Shown here: positions 7,117 to 16,776 of the stretch, piece after piece
Position numbering within the stretch: the first letter of the stretch is position 1
Layout: each line of letters starts with the position of its first letter
Assembly (NCBI GenBank): GCA_003213375.1
Contig: QCNA01000007.1
Span: 1 to 46,094 of the forward strand
Source: Prochlorococcus sp. AG-424-A03
GTDB lineage: Bacteria > Cyanobacteriota > Cyanobacteriia > PCC-6307 > Cyanobiaceae
Reading direction: 5' to 3'
Length of the DNA stretch: 46,094 bases
The notes under the pieces: generated by a model
Database searches by the model: none
What the model was told of the DNA's origin: nothing
The model's input: only the letters and a program-made list of their open reading frames with translations
Made by a program: the position numbers and the translations under genes

Positions 7117-7728
7117 GTGTTAATTCTAGCCTCTGCTTCTCAATCTAGAAAGAAATTACTAGAAAATTGTCAAATCGAATTTATCCAAATAGCAAGTAAA
7201 TTTGATGAAACTACTATTCAAGAAAAGAATATATTTAATTTAGCTTTGGAATTATCTTTTCAAAAGGCTAATAGTTTATCTGAAAATATCCAAAACTTAT
7301 CATTGCCCGAAGAATTTAATTATGGAACTATGGAAATACTTGGGTGCGATTCAATTTTTGAATTTAAAGGAGAAGCTTATGGAAAACCATCTAATAAAGA
7401 GGAGGCATTTATTAGATGGAAAAAAATGTCTGGAGAATTTGGATTTTTACATACTGGTCATACTCTAATAATTGGGAATTTTGATTCAACTTCCAATATT
7501 TTTAAAATCACTGAAATAATAAAAAAAACAGTAAGTTCAAGAGTTTATTTTTCTAATTTGGAGGATTGGGAAATCAAGAGTTATGTAGATACAAATGAAC
7601 CTTTATATTGCGCAGGAGGATTTGCCTTGGAAGGTATTGGTGGTAAATATATAAAAAAAATAGAGGGTTGTTTTAGTAATGTAATGGGTTTAAGTTTGCC
7701 ATGGCTCAGAGAAAATTTATATAGATAA
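7117..7728 (+). CDS. maf: Maf-like nucleotide pyrophosphatase
   Basis: The 203-aa Maf/Ham1-fold protein begins (GTG at 7117) with [14 protein letters not shown], the family's N-terminal substrate loop. It continues with the FDET and GCDSIFEF motifs carrying the acidic metal-binding residues, [26 protein letters not shown], and [10 protein letters not shown]. Maf proteins hydrolyse non-canonical or modified nucleoside triphosphates and protect nucleic acids. No ATG lies in frame nearby, and GTG places the LxLAS motif right at the N-terminus as in the family. It converges on psbC, with a two-way terminator between. Confidence 0.93.
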   Translation: MLILASASQSRKKLLENCQIEFIQIASKFDETTIQEKNIFNLALELSFQKANSLSENIQNLSLPEEFNYGTMEILGCDSIFEFKGEAYGKPSNKEEAFIRWKKMSGEFGFLHTGHTLIIGNFDSTSNIFKITEIIKKTVSSRVYFSNLEDWEIKSYVDTNEPLYCAGGFALEGIGGKYIKKIEGCFSNVMGLSLPWLRENLYR

Positions 7729-7740
7729 TAAAATTGAGCA

Positions 7741-7773
7741 AAAAAAAACCCTATCTAAAGATAGGGCTTTTTT
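7741..7773. terminator. Bidirectional terminator between maf and psbC
   Basis: CCCTATCT (7749-7756) and AGATAGGG (7759-7766) form a perfect eight-pair stem. It is flanked by eight As on the left and a T run on the right, so it can stop maf (+) and psbDC (-) transcripts. Confidence 0.9.
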
Positions 7774-7789
7774 AAAGATGAAATAGAAA

Positions 7790-9172
7790 TTAATCTAGAT
7801 CAGGCATTTCTAGAGCTGGTTCACTCTTTCTGTCGATTCCTTTCTCGAAACCAGCAGCGGCAGCTCTAGCACGTCCAGCATGCCAAAGATGACCGATAAA
7901 TGTAAACCATCCTAGGAAGAATTGAGCTGCAGCTAACCATTGTCTTAAGTTAACGAAGTTAACAGCATTTGGCTCTGTAATGATTCCACCAACAGAGTTG
8001 ATAGAAGCGTTAGGAGCATGAGTCATATATTCAGCTGCTCTTCTTACCTGCCAAGGCTGAATATCATTTTGAATTTTCTCAAGGCTCAATCCATTAGGAC
8101 CTCTTAAAGGCTCTAACCATGGACCTCTGAAATCCCAAAATCTCATTGTTTCACCACCAAATATAATTTCACCAGTAGGAGATCTCATGAGATACTTACC
8201 TAGACCTGTTGGTCCCATTGTTGAACCTACGTTAGCTCCAATTCTTTGGTCTCTCACAAGGAAAGTAAAGCTTTGAGCCTGTGAAGCTTCAGCATTTGTT
8301 GGGCCATAAAATTCTGAAGGGTAAGCAGTATTGTTAAACCAGATGAATGTTGAAGCAATAAAACTTGCTACACAAATTCCACCAAGAGCATAACTTAGTA
8401 GTCCTTCACCGTTCCAAATGAATGCTCTTCTTGCCCATCCAAAAGGTTTAGTAAAGATATGGAATATTCCTCCAATAATTGCAGTAATACCCACATAAAC
8501 ATGCCCACCAACAATATCTTCAATAGAGTTAACACCGATTATTGAACCAGCTCCACCCCATGGAGATCTGAATAGATAACCAAGAATAACCCTTGGATCT
8601 AAAGTTGGATTAACAAGCCTCACTTCACCACCACCAGGTGCCCATGTGTCATATGCTCCGCCGATAAAACACCAGTTTACTGACCATGCTAATGCACCTA
8701 CACCGAGAACAATCAAATGATATCCAAGGATATTTGTCATTTGATTTTTATCTCTCCAGTCAGTGGAGAAAAATGGAAAATCTTCTTCAAGTTTTTCTGG
8801 ACCTGCTAATGAATGGTAAATGCCACCAAAACCAAGAACAGCAGAAGCTATCAAGTGAACCACGCCTGCTTGGAAGAAAGGCATGATATCAGTAACTTCA
8901 CCACCAGGGCCTATTCCGTAACCAAACATTGCGACGTGTGGCATGCAGATTAAACCTTGCTCCCACATTGGTTTATCAAAAGTAAAATGATTAACCTCAA
9001 AGAGCATCATTGCTCCCGCCCAAAAGACTATTAGTCCAGAGTGAGCAATGTGAGCTCCTAATAAACGTCCAGATAAATTGATTAATCTAGCATTACCTAC
9101 ATACCAGGCATAACCAGTTTCCTCAATACTTTGGTTTGGAGCTCTTAATAAATTATTAAAGGGCGTTTCCAC
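7790..9172 (-). CDS. psbC: Photosystem II CP43 chlorophyll-binding protein
   Basis: CP43 is a core antenna of photosystem II and a ligand to the oxygen-evolving cluster. Family signatures include [36 protein letters not shown], the long lumenal loop with [13 protein letters not shown] and [20 protein letters not shown] (supplying the Glu and Arg near the Mn4Ca site), and the C-terminal [19 protein letters not shown] chose the GTG start at 9172 (460 aa). It follows an ideal ribosome site GAGGAGG and gives the classic 17-bp overlap with psbD. An ATG at 9199 would put that ribosome site inside the gene. It is co-transcribed with psbD. Confidence 0.96.
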   Translation of the reverse strand: METPFNNLLRAPNQSIEETGYAWYVGNARLINLSGRLLGAHIAHSGLIVFWAGAMMLFEVNHFTFDKPMWEQGLICMPHVAMFGYGIGPGGEVTDIMPFFQAGVVHLIASAVLGFGGIYHSLAGPEKLEEDFPFFSTDWRDKNQMTNILGYHLIVLGVGALAWSVNWCFIGGAYDTWAPGGGEVRLVNPTLDPRVILGYLFRSPWGGAGSIIGVNSIEDIVGGHVYVGITAIIGGIFHIFTKPFGWARRAFIWNGEGLLSYALGGICVASFIASTFIWFNNTAYPSEFYGPTNAEASQAQSFTFLVRDQRIGANVGSTMGPTGLGKYLMRSPTGEIIFGGETMRFWDFRGPWLEPLRGPNGLSLEKIQNDIQPWQVRRAAEYMTHAPNASINSVGGIITEPNAVNFVNLRQWLAAAQFFLGWFTFIGHLWHAGRARAAAAGFEKGIDRKSEPALEMPDLD

Positions 9173-10232
9173 GTGGAAGAACCTCCTCAGGGAATACAAA
9201 GTTTTCGTGTGGTTGATCCACAGAAGACATCCATGCTCGCATACCTTCGTTCAAAAGTATATTTTTTGTATAGAAAGTTTCAAATTCTGGATCTTCTGCT
9301 GCACGGATTTCTTGGCTTACGAAATCATAAGCTCTTAAGTTTAGTGCTAAGCCGACAATACCTATTGAAGATGTCCACATACCCATAACAGGTACAAATA
9401 GCATCAAGAAATGTAAGAAACGCTTGTTTGAGAAAGCAATACCGAAGATTTGACTCCAGAATCTATTCGCTGTAATCATCGAATAAGTTTCTTCTTCTTG
9501 AGTTGGATCAAATGCTCTAAATGTTGAACTTTGAACCTTACCATCTGTATAGATACTTGTATCTTCATACAAAGTGTTTTGTACTGTAGCTCCATGGATA
9601 GCACAAAGTAGAGCACCACCAAGAATTCCAGCAACACCCATCATGTGGAATGGATTTAAAGTAATATTGTGAAAACCTTGAATGAACAGAATGTAACGGA
9701 AGATTGCTGCAACACCGAATGAAGGTGCGAAGAACCAACTATGCTGTCCTAAAGGATAAATAAGGAAAATACTTGTGAATACTGCAATTACTGCTGAGAA
9801 TGCTAAAGCGTTGTATGGTCTAATTCCAACAAGGCCAGCAATTTCAAACTGACGAAGCATAAAACCAATAAGGCCAAATACTCCATGTAATGCAACGAAG
9901 TTCCAAAGTCCACCAAGCTGTAGCCATCTTACGAAGCTACCTTGGGCTTCAGGACCCCATAAAAATAGAAGACTGTGTCCCATGGCATCACCAGGGGTGC
10001 TTACAGCTGCTGTTAAAAAGTTACAACCTTCAAGGTATGAGCTTGCAACTCCATGTGTGTACCAAGAGGTAACAAATGTTGTTCCGACGAACCAACCACC
10101 TATAGCAAGATATGCACAAGGAAGTAAAAGTAGTCCGGACCAACCAATAAATACAAAGCGGTCGCGCTTCAACCAATCATCGAGGACATCAAACCATCCT
10201 CTTTGTGGGGCGCTACCAACTGCGATCGTCAT
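9156..10232 (-). CDS. psbD: Photosystem II reaction centre protein D2
   Basis: The 358-aa D2 subunit of the reaction-centre heterodimer binds P680, pheophytin, plastoquinone QA and the non-haem iron. It begins [20 protein letters not shown]. It shows [18 protein letters not shown], the chlorophyll-axial-ligand region in [15 protein letters not shown], the iron/QA segment [20 protein letters not shown], and the C-terminal [20 protein letters not shown]. Length is near the usual 352. Its 3' end overlaps the psbC start. The psbD promoter must lie in the 183-bp gap to divergent ycf4; I cannot pick it by eye. Confidence 0.98.
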   Translation of the reverse strand: MTIAVGSAPQRGWFDVLDDWLKRDRFVFIGWSGLLLLPCAYLAIGGWFVGTTFVTSWYTHGVASSYLEGCNFLTAAVSTPGDAMGHSLLFLWGPEAQGSFVRWLQLGGLWNFVALHGVFGLIGFMLRQFEIAGLVGIRPYNALAFSAVIAVFTSIFLIYPLGQHSWFFAPSFGVAAIFRYILFIQGFHNITLNPFHMMGVAGILGGALLCAIHGATVQNTLYEDTSIYTDGKVQSSTFRAFDPTQEEETYSMITANRFWSQIFGIAFSNKRFLHFLMLFVPVMGMWTSSIGIVGLALNLRAYDFVSQEIRAAEDPEFETFYTKNILLNEGMRAWMSSVDQPHENFVFPEEVLPRGNAL

Positions 10233-10415
10233 GAGAAATCGTTTTTAGCTTCGGGATACGCAGTGACTGTAACAAAGATTGAGAGTAATGTGGGGAAATA
10301 TTTGTATATCTGAAATGCCTTGTAAAGCTTTCCTGACTTTTTTATTAAAAATTAGGTAAGAATACTCCCTTAGTTTGTTAAATTATCTGAATTAGGCTCT
10401 AAAAAAAGATAAAAA

Positions 10416-10973
10416 ATGAATTCAGACCTCACGTCATTCGATAAAATCGAACAAAAAATTGGTGGATCAAGAAAAATTTCAAATTATATTATTGGAGGAA
10501 TGTTGACTATAGGAGGTATTGGTTTTCTTTTGGCCTCTATATCTAGTTACACAGGAAGGGATTTATTACCTTTAGGAAATCCTTCAACTTTGTTGTTTAT
10601 TCCTCAAGGAATTATAATGGGAGCATACGGAGTAATAGCTAATTTATTAAATTTTTACTTGTGGTATTTGGTTTACATAAACTTTGGTTCAGGAAGTAAT
10701 TATTTTGATAAATCCTCAAAATCTGTAGAAATAAAAAGAAAGGGATTATTTAAAGATGTTGAAGTTAAATTAAATTTTGATGAAATTAAATCTGTTAAGT
10801 TGGATATAAGTGAGGGATTTAATCCTAGAAGAAGAATTGCTTTAGTATTAAAAGGTAGAAAAAAACCTCTCCCTTTAAGCGGAGCAGGTGAACTTAAACC
10901 ACTGCTTCAAGTTGAAGAAGAAGGAGCTCGTCTAGCTAAATTTTTAGATGTTAATTTGGAGGGCTTAAAATAA
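10416..10973 (+). CDS. ycf4: Photosystem I assembly protein Ycf4
   Basis: The 185-aa thylakoid protein has two adjacent transmembrane helices (about residues 23-45 and 60-88) and a soluble C-terminal domain. Typical pieces are NYIIGGMLTIGGIGFLLAS, a segment ending LPLGNPSTLLFIPQGI, MGAYGVIANLLNFYLWYLVY, and RIALVLKGRKKPLPLSGAGELKPL. Ycf4 is a scaffold for photosystem I assembly. Length matches the family. It is divergent from psbD and directly followed by a cyclophilin-like lipoprotein whose frame begins inside the ycf4 stop region. Confidence 0.95.
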   Translation: MNSDLTSFDKIEQKIGGSRKISNYIIGGMLTIGGIGFLLASISSYTGRDLLPLGNPSTLLFIPQGIIMGAYGVIANLLNFYLWYLVYINFGSGSNYFDKSSKSVEIKRKGLFKDVEVKLNFDEIKSVKLDISEGFNPRRRIALVLKGRKKPLPLSGAGELKPLLQVEEEGARLAKFLDVNLEGLK

Positions 10974-11626
10974 AAAAAAAAATTTTTTTAAAAACATTAT
11001 CTTTTATACAGGTTTTGTTTTTGGTTCAAGCTTGTAGTTATAAAAGTAAGATTGATTCAAATTATTACTGCCAAAAACTTAAATTAAATTGTATTCAGAG
11101 TAATAAAGTAATTAATTTTAAAACTTCAAAAGGTGATTTTGAGGTAAAATTATTTGGTAAAGATAACCCAGTAACAGTTTCAAATTTTCTGGAAAACATA
11201 GACAATAATATTTATGAAAATAAAAAATTTTATAAAATAATAAATTATCCCCAAATAAGGTTTATACATGGCGGCGTTAATCCAGAAAATAAATCTTATA
11301 TAGAACGAAAACAAATCCTGAATAAGACAAGTCCAACAATACCTTTGGAAATAAAATTCAAAGAAGAAATAAAACCAAGATATAACTATCAAATAAAGAA
11401 TCCTAGTGAAACAGTAAATTTAGTTAATACTTTTGAGAGTGGATCAATCGCTATGGTTAAAAACGGTAAGAATAAGTCTTCATCTACTGAATTTTTTTTT
11501 GTAACGACTAAAATCCCAGCACTAGATGGAAGATATTCGATTTTTGGAAAGATTATTAAAGGATTAGACGTACTCGAAAAAATCAATAAAGAAGATTACA
11601 TCAAGGCAGTCCAGATATCTAATTAA
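10970..11626 (+). CDS. Cyclophilin-type peptidyl-prolyl isomerase, lipoprotein
   Basis: A cyclophilin domain fills most of the protein: [25 protein letters not shown], later [18 protein letters not shown], and [22 protein letters not shown]. The N-terminus reads [13 protein letters not shown] then [12 protein letters not shown], a lipoprotein signal with a lipobox cysteine. That signal is upstream of the only standard start in frame (TTG 11015), which would leave just four residues before the lipobox. The open frame runs back to an ATA at 10970, six bases after GGAGGG inside ycf4. I take ATA as the probable start: the sequence AATAA looks like an ATGA stop/start overlap changed by one G-to-A. 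The domain call is firm; the start is inference. Confidence 0.75.
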   Translation: MKKKIFLKTLSFIQVLFLVQACSYKSKIDSNYYCQKLKLNCIQSNKVINFKTSKGDFEVKLFGKDNPVTVSNFLENIDNNIYENKKFYKIINYPQIRFIHGGVNPENKSYIERKQILNKTSPTIPLEIKFKEEIKPRYNYQIKNPSETVNLVNTFESGSIAMVKNGKNKSSSTEFFFVTTKIPALDGRYSIFGKIIKGLDVLEKINKEDYIKAVQISN

Positions 11627-12147
11627 ATTTCTAGAGAATATTTATTTATTTTCAACATTTCTGTATTAACTCCTGAAGAGCGTTTAAGAGCTACCTTACC
11701 AGTCCTCGCTATTTCAAGGATGCCATATGGCTCGAGTAATTTCTCTAGAGCAACTAACTTCCCAGGATCTCCAACTACCTCTAGAGTTAAGGCCATATCT
11801 GATACATCAACAACTTTAGCACGGAAAATCTGTACTATATCAAGGATATTACTCCTAGTATCTTCTTTCGATGAAACTTTTAGTAACATCAATTCCCTTT
11901 CAACAGCTGCGAGATTAGTAAAATCTACAACTCCCAGAACATTAAATAACTTATTAAGTTGCTTAGTCATTTGTTGAAGAGTTTCATCATCACCCTCTAC
12001 TACCATTGTTAACCTTGAAATCCCTTTAGATTCTGCAGGTCCTACTGCAAGGCTATCTATGTTGAATCCCCTTCTAGCGAAGAGACCTGAGATTCTACTC
12101 AAGGCTCCAGATTCATCTTCTACAAGAACTGATAATGTATGTTTCAT
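11623..12147 (-). CDS. ilvH: Acetolactate synthase, small regulatory subunit
   Basis: The 174-aa protein begins [20 protein letters not shown] followed by [17 protein letters not shown], the ACT domain that binds valine. RELMLLKV and a second alpha/beta domain ending near [16 protein letters not shown] follow. IlvH activates IlvB and gives it feedback inhibition in branched-chain amino acid synthesis. Length and both domains are standard. It is three bases downstream of the alpha/beta hydrolase gene, so they probably share a transcript, and its end overlaps the cyclophilin stop by four bases on the other strand. Confidence 0.96.
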   Translation of the reverse strand: MKHTLSVLVEDESGALSRISGLFARRGFNIDSLAVGPAESKGISRLTMVVEGDDETLQQMTKQLNKLFNVLGVVDFTNLAAVERELMLLKVSSKEDTRSNILDIVQIFRAKVVDVSDMALTLEVVGDPGKLVALEKLLEPYGILEIARTGKVALKRSSGVNTEMLKINKYSLEI

Positions 12148-12150
12148 ATT

Positions 12151-13110
12151 TTAAAAGGTTTTTAAATCTCTAATCCATTCATAAGAAATTCTATTGAATA
12201 CTGAAGGGTCTTCATCATGGATACAATGCCCTGAATTGGATACTATTTTTAATTTTACCCATCTATGAAAATTTGCAATCTTTTTACCAACAAATAAAGG
12301 TATGAAATTATCTTTTTCGCCCCAAATCAATAAAAAAGGAACTTTTTTTGAGGCGCTAAGTTTTCTCAAAAGGTGAGAAGCTTTAAATTTTTTATCTCGA
12401 GAAGACATTCCAATACACATTGCTCTTAATGATCTAGCTGAAGTTCTCCTTAGAACTGGTTTTGTAACCAAATCTATTAGTTCGCGATCAATATTATCTT
12501 TTTTGAAATAGGCAGAATTTAGTCCCAGTTTAATAACCCCTAATTTAGTTATTAAAAATAAAATAATCTCTAAAGGGAAAAACAAAAAAAATATTGTTAT
12601 GAATCTATCTTGAAATTTCTTAAATGATGATTTTTTTGTTATGGAATTTTTATTTTCTTGAATTTGATCTGGCAAAGGCGATGCAATGACTGCTGCAATC
12701 TGATCCTCTAATGAAACTGCACATGTTAAAGCAACTAGCGATCCAAGGGAATTGCCAATAAGAATTACTTTCCCAGAATTCTTTGGTCTTATTACCTGTG
12801 CAATAAAGTCTTTCACTTGATCACACCAAATCTCATTATTTAATTTTCCAATTTGTCTAATCCCAGGTTGATCTGAATCCCCAAATCCTATTAAATCCAG
12901 AGAATAAGAGGCAAAATTCTTTTTCGCAAAATACTCTAAATTGTTTCTCCAATGTTTTCGACTTGCTCCAAATCCATGGAGAAAGATAATTGGAATCTCA
13001 TTTTCTTCGCCTGTAACACTCCAACAAATTTTAAAACCATTCCAATTCCAGTAATTAGGAATGTTTATATTTTTTTTTAAATCATTATTCATATATTCAA
13101 AAATTTTCAA
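12151..13110 (-). CDS. Alpha/beta hydrolase
   Basis: The 319-aa alpha/beta-fold hydrolase has an oxyanion segment IIFLHGFGASRKHW (41-54), a nucleophile elbow GNSLGS with Ser121, the acid in LLIWGEKDNFIP, and the catalytic His in SNSGHCIHDEDP. A hydrophobic lid around residues 165-195 (FFLFFPLEIILFLITKLG) suggests a lipophilic substrate or membrane contact. Cyanobacteria have many such enzymes and the substrate cannot be inferred. It sits three bases upstream of ilvH on the same strand. Confidence 0.9.
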   Translation of the reverse strand: MKIFEYMNNDLKKNINIPNYWNWNGFKICWSVTGEENEIPIIFLHGFGASRKHWRNNLEYFAKKNFASYSLDLIGFGDSDQPGIRQIGKLNNEIWCDQVKDFIAQVIRPKNSGKVILIGNSLGSLVALTCAVSLEDQIAAVIASPLPDQIQENKNSITKKSSFKKFQDRFITIFFLFFPLEIILFLITKLGVIKLGLNSAYFKKDNIDRELIDLVTKPVLRRTSARSLRAMCIGMSSRDKKFKASHLLRKLSASKKVPFLLIWGEKDNFIPLFVGKKIANFHRWVKLKIVSNSGHCIHDEDPSVFNRISYEWIRDLKTF

Positions 13111-13185
13111 GATATTTGAATTATCTACATTTTTAACAAATAAATGTATTTTGAATGTAAATTATAGTAATCATTAAATTTTACT

Positions 13186-13284
13186 ATGGCTAAAGAAATT
13201 TTTAGTATTGCAGCAGTTTTTTGGATACTGATACCAATAGGATTAGTAGGTGGTGCTTTGTTATTAAAGTTTCAGGGAGACTGA
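13186..13284 (+). CDS. petM: Cytochrome b6f complex subunit PetM
   Basis: This 32-residue single-helix protein reads [19 protein letters not shown] then [13 protein letters not shown], which I recognise as PetM (subunit VII) of the cytochrome b6f complex. Length and topology are standard. The ATG at 13186 is the only candidate. ycf39 follows 57 bp downstream on the same strand. The gene belongs to the thylakoid electron-transfer chain together with psbD and psbC in this window. Confidence 0.95.
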
Positions 13285-13341
13285 TTCTCACGGATACATC
13301 ACAATTTGAGTTATGGTCTTAAAGTTAAGTAAATCTTAAGT

Positions 13342-14304
13342 ATGAAGATTCTTTTAGTAGGAGCAACAGGGACACTTGGTAGACAAATAGCAAAGCAAGC
13401 TATAGAAGAGGGACATGAAGTAAGATGCTTTGTAAGAAATCCAAGAAAAGCTTCCTTTCTACAAGAATGGGGTTGTGAACTAACAAAGGGTAATTTATTA
13501 AATTCCTCTGATATTGAATATGCATTGCAAGATATTGAAGTAGTTATTGATGCAGCGACTAGCAGGCCAGATGATCCTAAAAGTATTTATGAAATAGATT
13601 GGGATGGAAAACTTAACTTGTTTAATGCTTGCGAATCTTTAAACGTAAAAAGGGTAATATTCCTTTCTATCCTCCTAACAGAAAAGTTTAGAAATGTTCC
13701 TTTAATGGATGTTAAATTTTGCACTGAAAAACTTCTTGAAAAATCTGATTTAGACTATACAATCTTCAAATGTGCAGCTTTTATGCAAGGTGTTATTGGT
13801 CAATTCGCAATCCCAATCTTGGATAGTCAAGCAGTGTGGATGAGTGGGACTCCAACTAAAATTGCTTATATGAATACTCAAGATATGGCGAAAGTTGTTG
13901 TAGCAGCAGTAAATAATCCAAAAACTCACAGAACATCTTTGCCATTAGTAGGTCCAAAAGCATGGGATTCAAATGAAGTTATATCTTTATGTGAAAAATT
14001 TAGTGAAAAAAAGGCGAAAATTTTTAGAGTTTCCCCCTTCCTTATTAGCATCACTCAAAAAGTAGTTTCTTTTTTCCAGGACTCTTTAAATGTTGCTGAA
14101 AGATTGGCTTTTGCCGAAGTAACTAGTAGTGGTGAATCATTAGATGCTGACATGAGCAAAACTTACGAAATATTGGAACTTAAAAAAGATGATATGACCT
14201 CACTAGAAAGTTATATAAAGGAGTACTACCAACAAATACTTAAAAGATTAAGGGAAATGGAAGCAGATCTAAATATTGAGGAAAAAAAGAGATTGCCTTT
14301 CTAA
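13342..14304 (+). CDS. ycf39: Ycf39-like atypical SDR (HCF244 homologue)
   Basis: The 320-aa NAD(P)-binding protein starts MKILLVGATGTLGRQIAKQA, an atypical SDR dinucleotide motif (GATGTLGR). Ycf39/HCF244 features follow: CFVRNPRKASFLQEWGCELT, IDAATSRPDD, KFCTEKLLEKSDLDYTIFK, and the FMQGVIGQFAIPILDSQAVW segment. Ycf39 binds high-light-inducible proteins and helps deliver chlorophyll to newly made D1 in photosystem II assembly. That fits a window that also holds psbD, psbC and four hli genes. Length matches the family. Confidence 0.93.
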   Translation: MKILLVGATGTLGRQIAKQAIEEGHEVRCFVRNPRKASFLQEWGCELTKGNLLNSSDIEYALQDIEVVIDAATSRPDDPKSIYEIDWDGKLNLFNACESLNVKRVIFLSILLTEKFRNVPLMDVKFCTEKLLEKSDLDYTIFKCAAFMQGVIGQFAIPILDSQAVWMSGTPTKIAYMNTQDMAKVVVAAVNNPKTHRTSLPLVGPKAWDSNEVISLCEKFSEKKAKIFRVSPFLISITQKVVSFFQDSLNVAERLAFAEVTSSGESLDADMSKTYEILELKKDDMTSLESYIKEYYQQILKRLREMEADLNIEEKKRLPF

Positions 14305-14358
14305 TATTGCAATCTTAGACTTATATAGTATATTTGTACTATATAAATATTTTTTATT

Positions 14359-14571
14359 ATGTCTGTTTCTAAGTCTAAAAACCTTGAACGAAAACTAGAT
14401 AATTTTGCAAAAGAAGCAAAAAATGAATTGAATAATGTTTGTGGATCTTCACTATGGGAAAGTCTTGGGTTTGTTTTTTTTGATCAATTAGAAGATTCTG
14501 AAAAAATTGCGAAAGCAAATTTTTACTATGGACAACTTCAAATAATTAATGAAATTAAATTTTCAATTTGA
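14359..14571 (+). CDS. Small hypothetical protein, 70 aa
   Basis: The 70-residue soluble protein begins MSVSKSKNLERKLDNFAKEA. A first, lysine-rich amphipathic half is followed by an aromatic second half (ESLGFVFFDQLEDSE, then NFYYGQLQIINEIK). I do not recognise a family. It is on the same strand as ycf39 and infA, 54 bp after the former, which may make it part of that transcript. Confidence 0.65.
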   Translation: MSVSKSKNLERKLDNFAKEAKNELNNVCGSSLWESLGFVFFDQLEDSEKIAKANFYYGQLQIINEIKFSI

Positions 14572-14662
14572 ATTGAATTGCATATTTTTACGTATCTAAT
14601 TTTTTTAAATCAATTTTGGCCAATCTTTTTCTGATAATATGAACTTAGTAAAAGATTAATTA

Positions 14663-14929
14663 ATGATTGAAACTTCAGGTGTAATAGAAAAAGAGCAGGG
14701 GAATGGATTTTATTTGGTTACCTTAGAACAACCTGAAGGACATCAATGTTTATGTAGAGCTGCAGGTAAATTGACAAAATTTAGAATTAAATTATTAGCT
14801 GGAGACAAAGTTTTAGTTGAGATAAGTCCTTATGATCTTTCTAGAGGGAGGATAACTTATAGAGAGAGGAATGCAGGCGGTGCAAAACCTGCTACTAATA
14901 AAAACAATCCCAAGAGAAATAATAAATAA
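14663..14929 (+). CDS. infA: Translation initiation factor IF-1
   Basis: The 88-aa protein carries the S1/OB fold of IF-1: IETSGVIEKEQGNGFYLVTL, then CLCRAAGKLTKFRIKLLAGDKVLVEISPYDLSRGRITYR. A basic Asn/Lys/Arg-rich tail of about 17 residues extends past the normal 71-73 aa. IF-1 occupies the ribosomal A site at initiation. CLCRAAGKLTK differs from the usual AHISGKMRK, a deviation I believe picocyanobacteria share. It converges on the trxB gene with a 9-bp gap. Confidence 0.88.
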   Translation: MIETSGVIEKEQGNGFYLVTLEQPEGHQCLCRAAGKLTKFRIKLLAGDKVLVEISPYDLSRGRITYRERNAGGAKPATNKNNPKRNNK

Positions 14930-14938
14930 AAAGTTACT

Positions 14939-16315
14939 TTAGATAATATTTTTTATCGCTTCTTTAAACTCACTTCTTTGTTTCACACCTTGCCATTGTT
15001 TTTTTAATAATTTTTCTTTAAAAAGTTGTACTGTTGGTGTGCCATTAATACCAGCTTGTTTTGCAATATCTTGATCTTTATCAATATCTATTTCAACTCC
15101 AAGAACTGCACCATCAAGTTCTTTAATTACCCTTTTTAACTGAGGTTTCAAAACATGACATGGACCGCAGCTAGGGGAACTAAAAATTACTAAGATAGGT
15201 TTTTTACTCTCGTGATAAAGTTTCCTTAATGCATAACTGCCTTTTTGCCATTCAGAATTTGAATCGAAAGTATCTTCATTAACTTCTTCTTCATTAAAAT
15301 CTGATGAATTAAGCTTTTTTTCTGGTTCTGGTGTTTCTCTGACTATAGTTTTTGCTAAGTTTTTCTTGGCTAGCCATCTTTCAGTAGCTAATGCTGCCAT
15401 GCATCCAGTTCCTGCAGCAGTAACTCCTTGTCTCCACTCAGAATCAACAACATCACCTGCAGCGAAGATGCCTTCAATAGATGTTTCTGGCCTTCCTGAT
15501 TTGCAATCAATATAGCCTTTATTGTCTAAATCAATTTTATTGCCCAAGAATTTCGTATTGGGTGTGTGCCCTATCGCGTAAAAAAGACCTTTTATATTGA
15601 TTTCCCTTTTACCTTCTTGAGAGTGAATAGTTTCTATTCTCTCAAGCCATTCAGTACCATCCGCTTTATCAACTTTTGTATTCCAATGAATTTCTATCTT
15701 TGGATTAGCTTTCACTCTATCAACCATTGCTGCGCTAGCCCTTAATTTTTCTGATCGAACAATCAAATGCACTTTGCTCCCATACTTTGTGAGATATGCT
15801 GCTTCTTCACATGCAGAGTCGCCCCCTCCAATAACAGCTAATTCTTCATCTCTAAATTGTGGGGTGGCTCCATCACATATTGCACAAGCACTTATTCCTT
15901 TACTCCAGAATTTATCTTCATTTATCACGCCTAATCTATTTGCACTTGCTCCAGTTGCAATAATAATTGAGTTAGATTTTATAGTTCCTTCTAAAGTTTT
16001 TAATTCAAAGGGATGAGAATCGGTATTAATTGAGACAACATCACTTTCGCATAAATTAGTGCCCCATCTTTCCGCTTGAGCCTTCATTAGATCCATCAAT
16101 TCAGGACCAAGGACTCCATCTGGGAAGCCTGGATAATTTTCAACAAATGTTGTAGTCATTAATTGCCCACCAGGAATTCCACCAGAATTAAATCCTGTTA
16201 CAAGTAATGGTTGAAGATTTGCTCTTGCGGCATAAATTGCAGCTGTATATCCTGCAGGACCTGAACCAATAATTACAACATTTTCTACGTTTGAAAACTT
16301 CTCTTTATTTTCCAT
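14939..16315 (-). CDS. trxB: NADPH-thioredoxin reductase with C-terminal thioredoxin domain (NTRC type)
   Basis: The 458-aa fusion begins with a reductase. It has the FAD dinucleotide motif IIGSGPAGYTAAIYAA (15-30), the redox pair C144-A-I-C147, the NADPH motif IGGGDSACEEAAYLT, and the FAD-binding GIFAAGDVVD. After a linker of about 45 residues a thioredoxin domain follows, with SPSCGPCHVLKP and a cis-proline region NGTPTVQLF. The active site reads SCGPC rather than WCGPC. NTRC passes electrons from NADPH to 2-Cys peroxiredoxin and chlorophyll-synthesis enzymes in chloroplasts and some cyanobacteria. It is a minus-strand single gene. Confidence 0.95.
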   Translation of the reverse strand: MENKEKFSNVENVVIIGSGPAGYTAAIYAARANLQPLLVTGFNSGGIPGGQLMTTTFVENYPGFPDGVLGPELMDLMKAQAERWGTNLCESDVVSINTDSHPFELKTLEGTIKSNSIIIATGASANRLGVINEDKFWSKGISACAICDGATPQFRDEELAVIGGGDSACEEAAYLTKYGSKVHLIVRSEKLRASAAMVDRVKANPKIEIHWNTKVDKADGTEWLERIETIHSQEGKREINIKGLFYAIGHTPNTKFLGNKIDLDNKGYIDCKSGRPETSIEGIFAAGDVVDSEWRQGVTAAGTGCMAALATERWLAKKNLAKTIVRETPEPEKKLNSSDFNEEEVNEDTFDSNSEWQKGSYALRKLYHESKKPILVIFSSPSCGPCHVLKPQLKRVIKELDGAVLGVEIDIDKDQDIAKQAGINGTPTVQLFKEKLLKKQWQGVKQRSEFKEAIKNII

Positions 16316-16394
16316 TTATTTGCTAATTTCACTATTAATAATAATAAACTAACCCAAATTATGTAGGGCGGATTTCACTCGATAAATTTATTAC

Positions 16395-16619
16395 TTAATC
16401 GTTGACTTTTTGGTCTAATAACTTTTTTAATTCCTTTGGGAAGTTTAAAACAGAATCTTTTAAATTTTCGTTCTTTTCTCCAATATGTAATATCCACTCT
16501 CTAAATTCTTCTGCGATTGCATAACTGTCTTCATACCTTTCTAAGGTGTCCATTGCAGAAATTCTATTGGTTGCCCAACATGTCGCTATGTCTAACCTTT
16601 TTCTAATGAAATTGTCCAT
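16395..16619 (-). CDS. Small hypothetical protein, 74 aa
   Basis: I take the ATG at 16619, giving MDNFIRKRLDIATCWATNRI, rather than the earlier in-frame ATG at 16652. The extra 11 residues (MFIYIHNLNLS) look like translated leader. The product is helical and charged, with a motif-like TLERYEDSYAIAEEFREWIL. No family recognised. It lies between trxB and the 192-aa gene, all on the minus strand. Confidence 0.6.
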   Translation of the reverse strand: MDNFIRKRLDIATCWATNRISAMDTLERYEDSYAIAEEFREWILHIGEKNENLKDSVLNFPKELKKLLDQKVND

Positions 16620-16776
16620 TGAAAGATTTAAGTTGTGTATATAGATAAACACATCAGAGAACTTATATATTGTTTAATAAGTTACAACTTTGTACTTCCA
16701 AACAATAATTTAATCTTTAATTTATATTTGAGCTAATTTTGGGAGGGGATTATAAAGAAAATATAAAGAAATAGAG

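Noticed and set aside
8686-8886. Plus-strand frames inside psbC and psbD (also 9173-9388, 9890-10072, 9982-10248)
   Set aside because: They are shadows of the strongly conserved psbC and psbD reading frames.
11180-11586. Two minus-strand frames opposite the cyclophilin gene
   Set aside because: Low-complexity translations; the plus strand encodes a clear cyclophilin domain.
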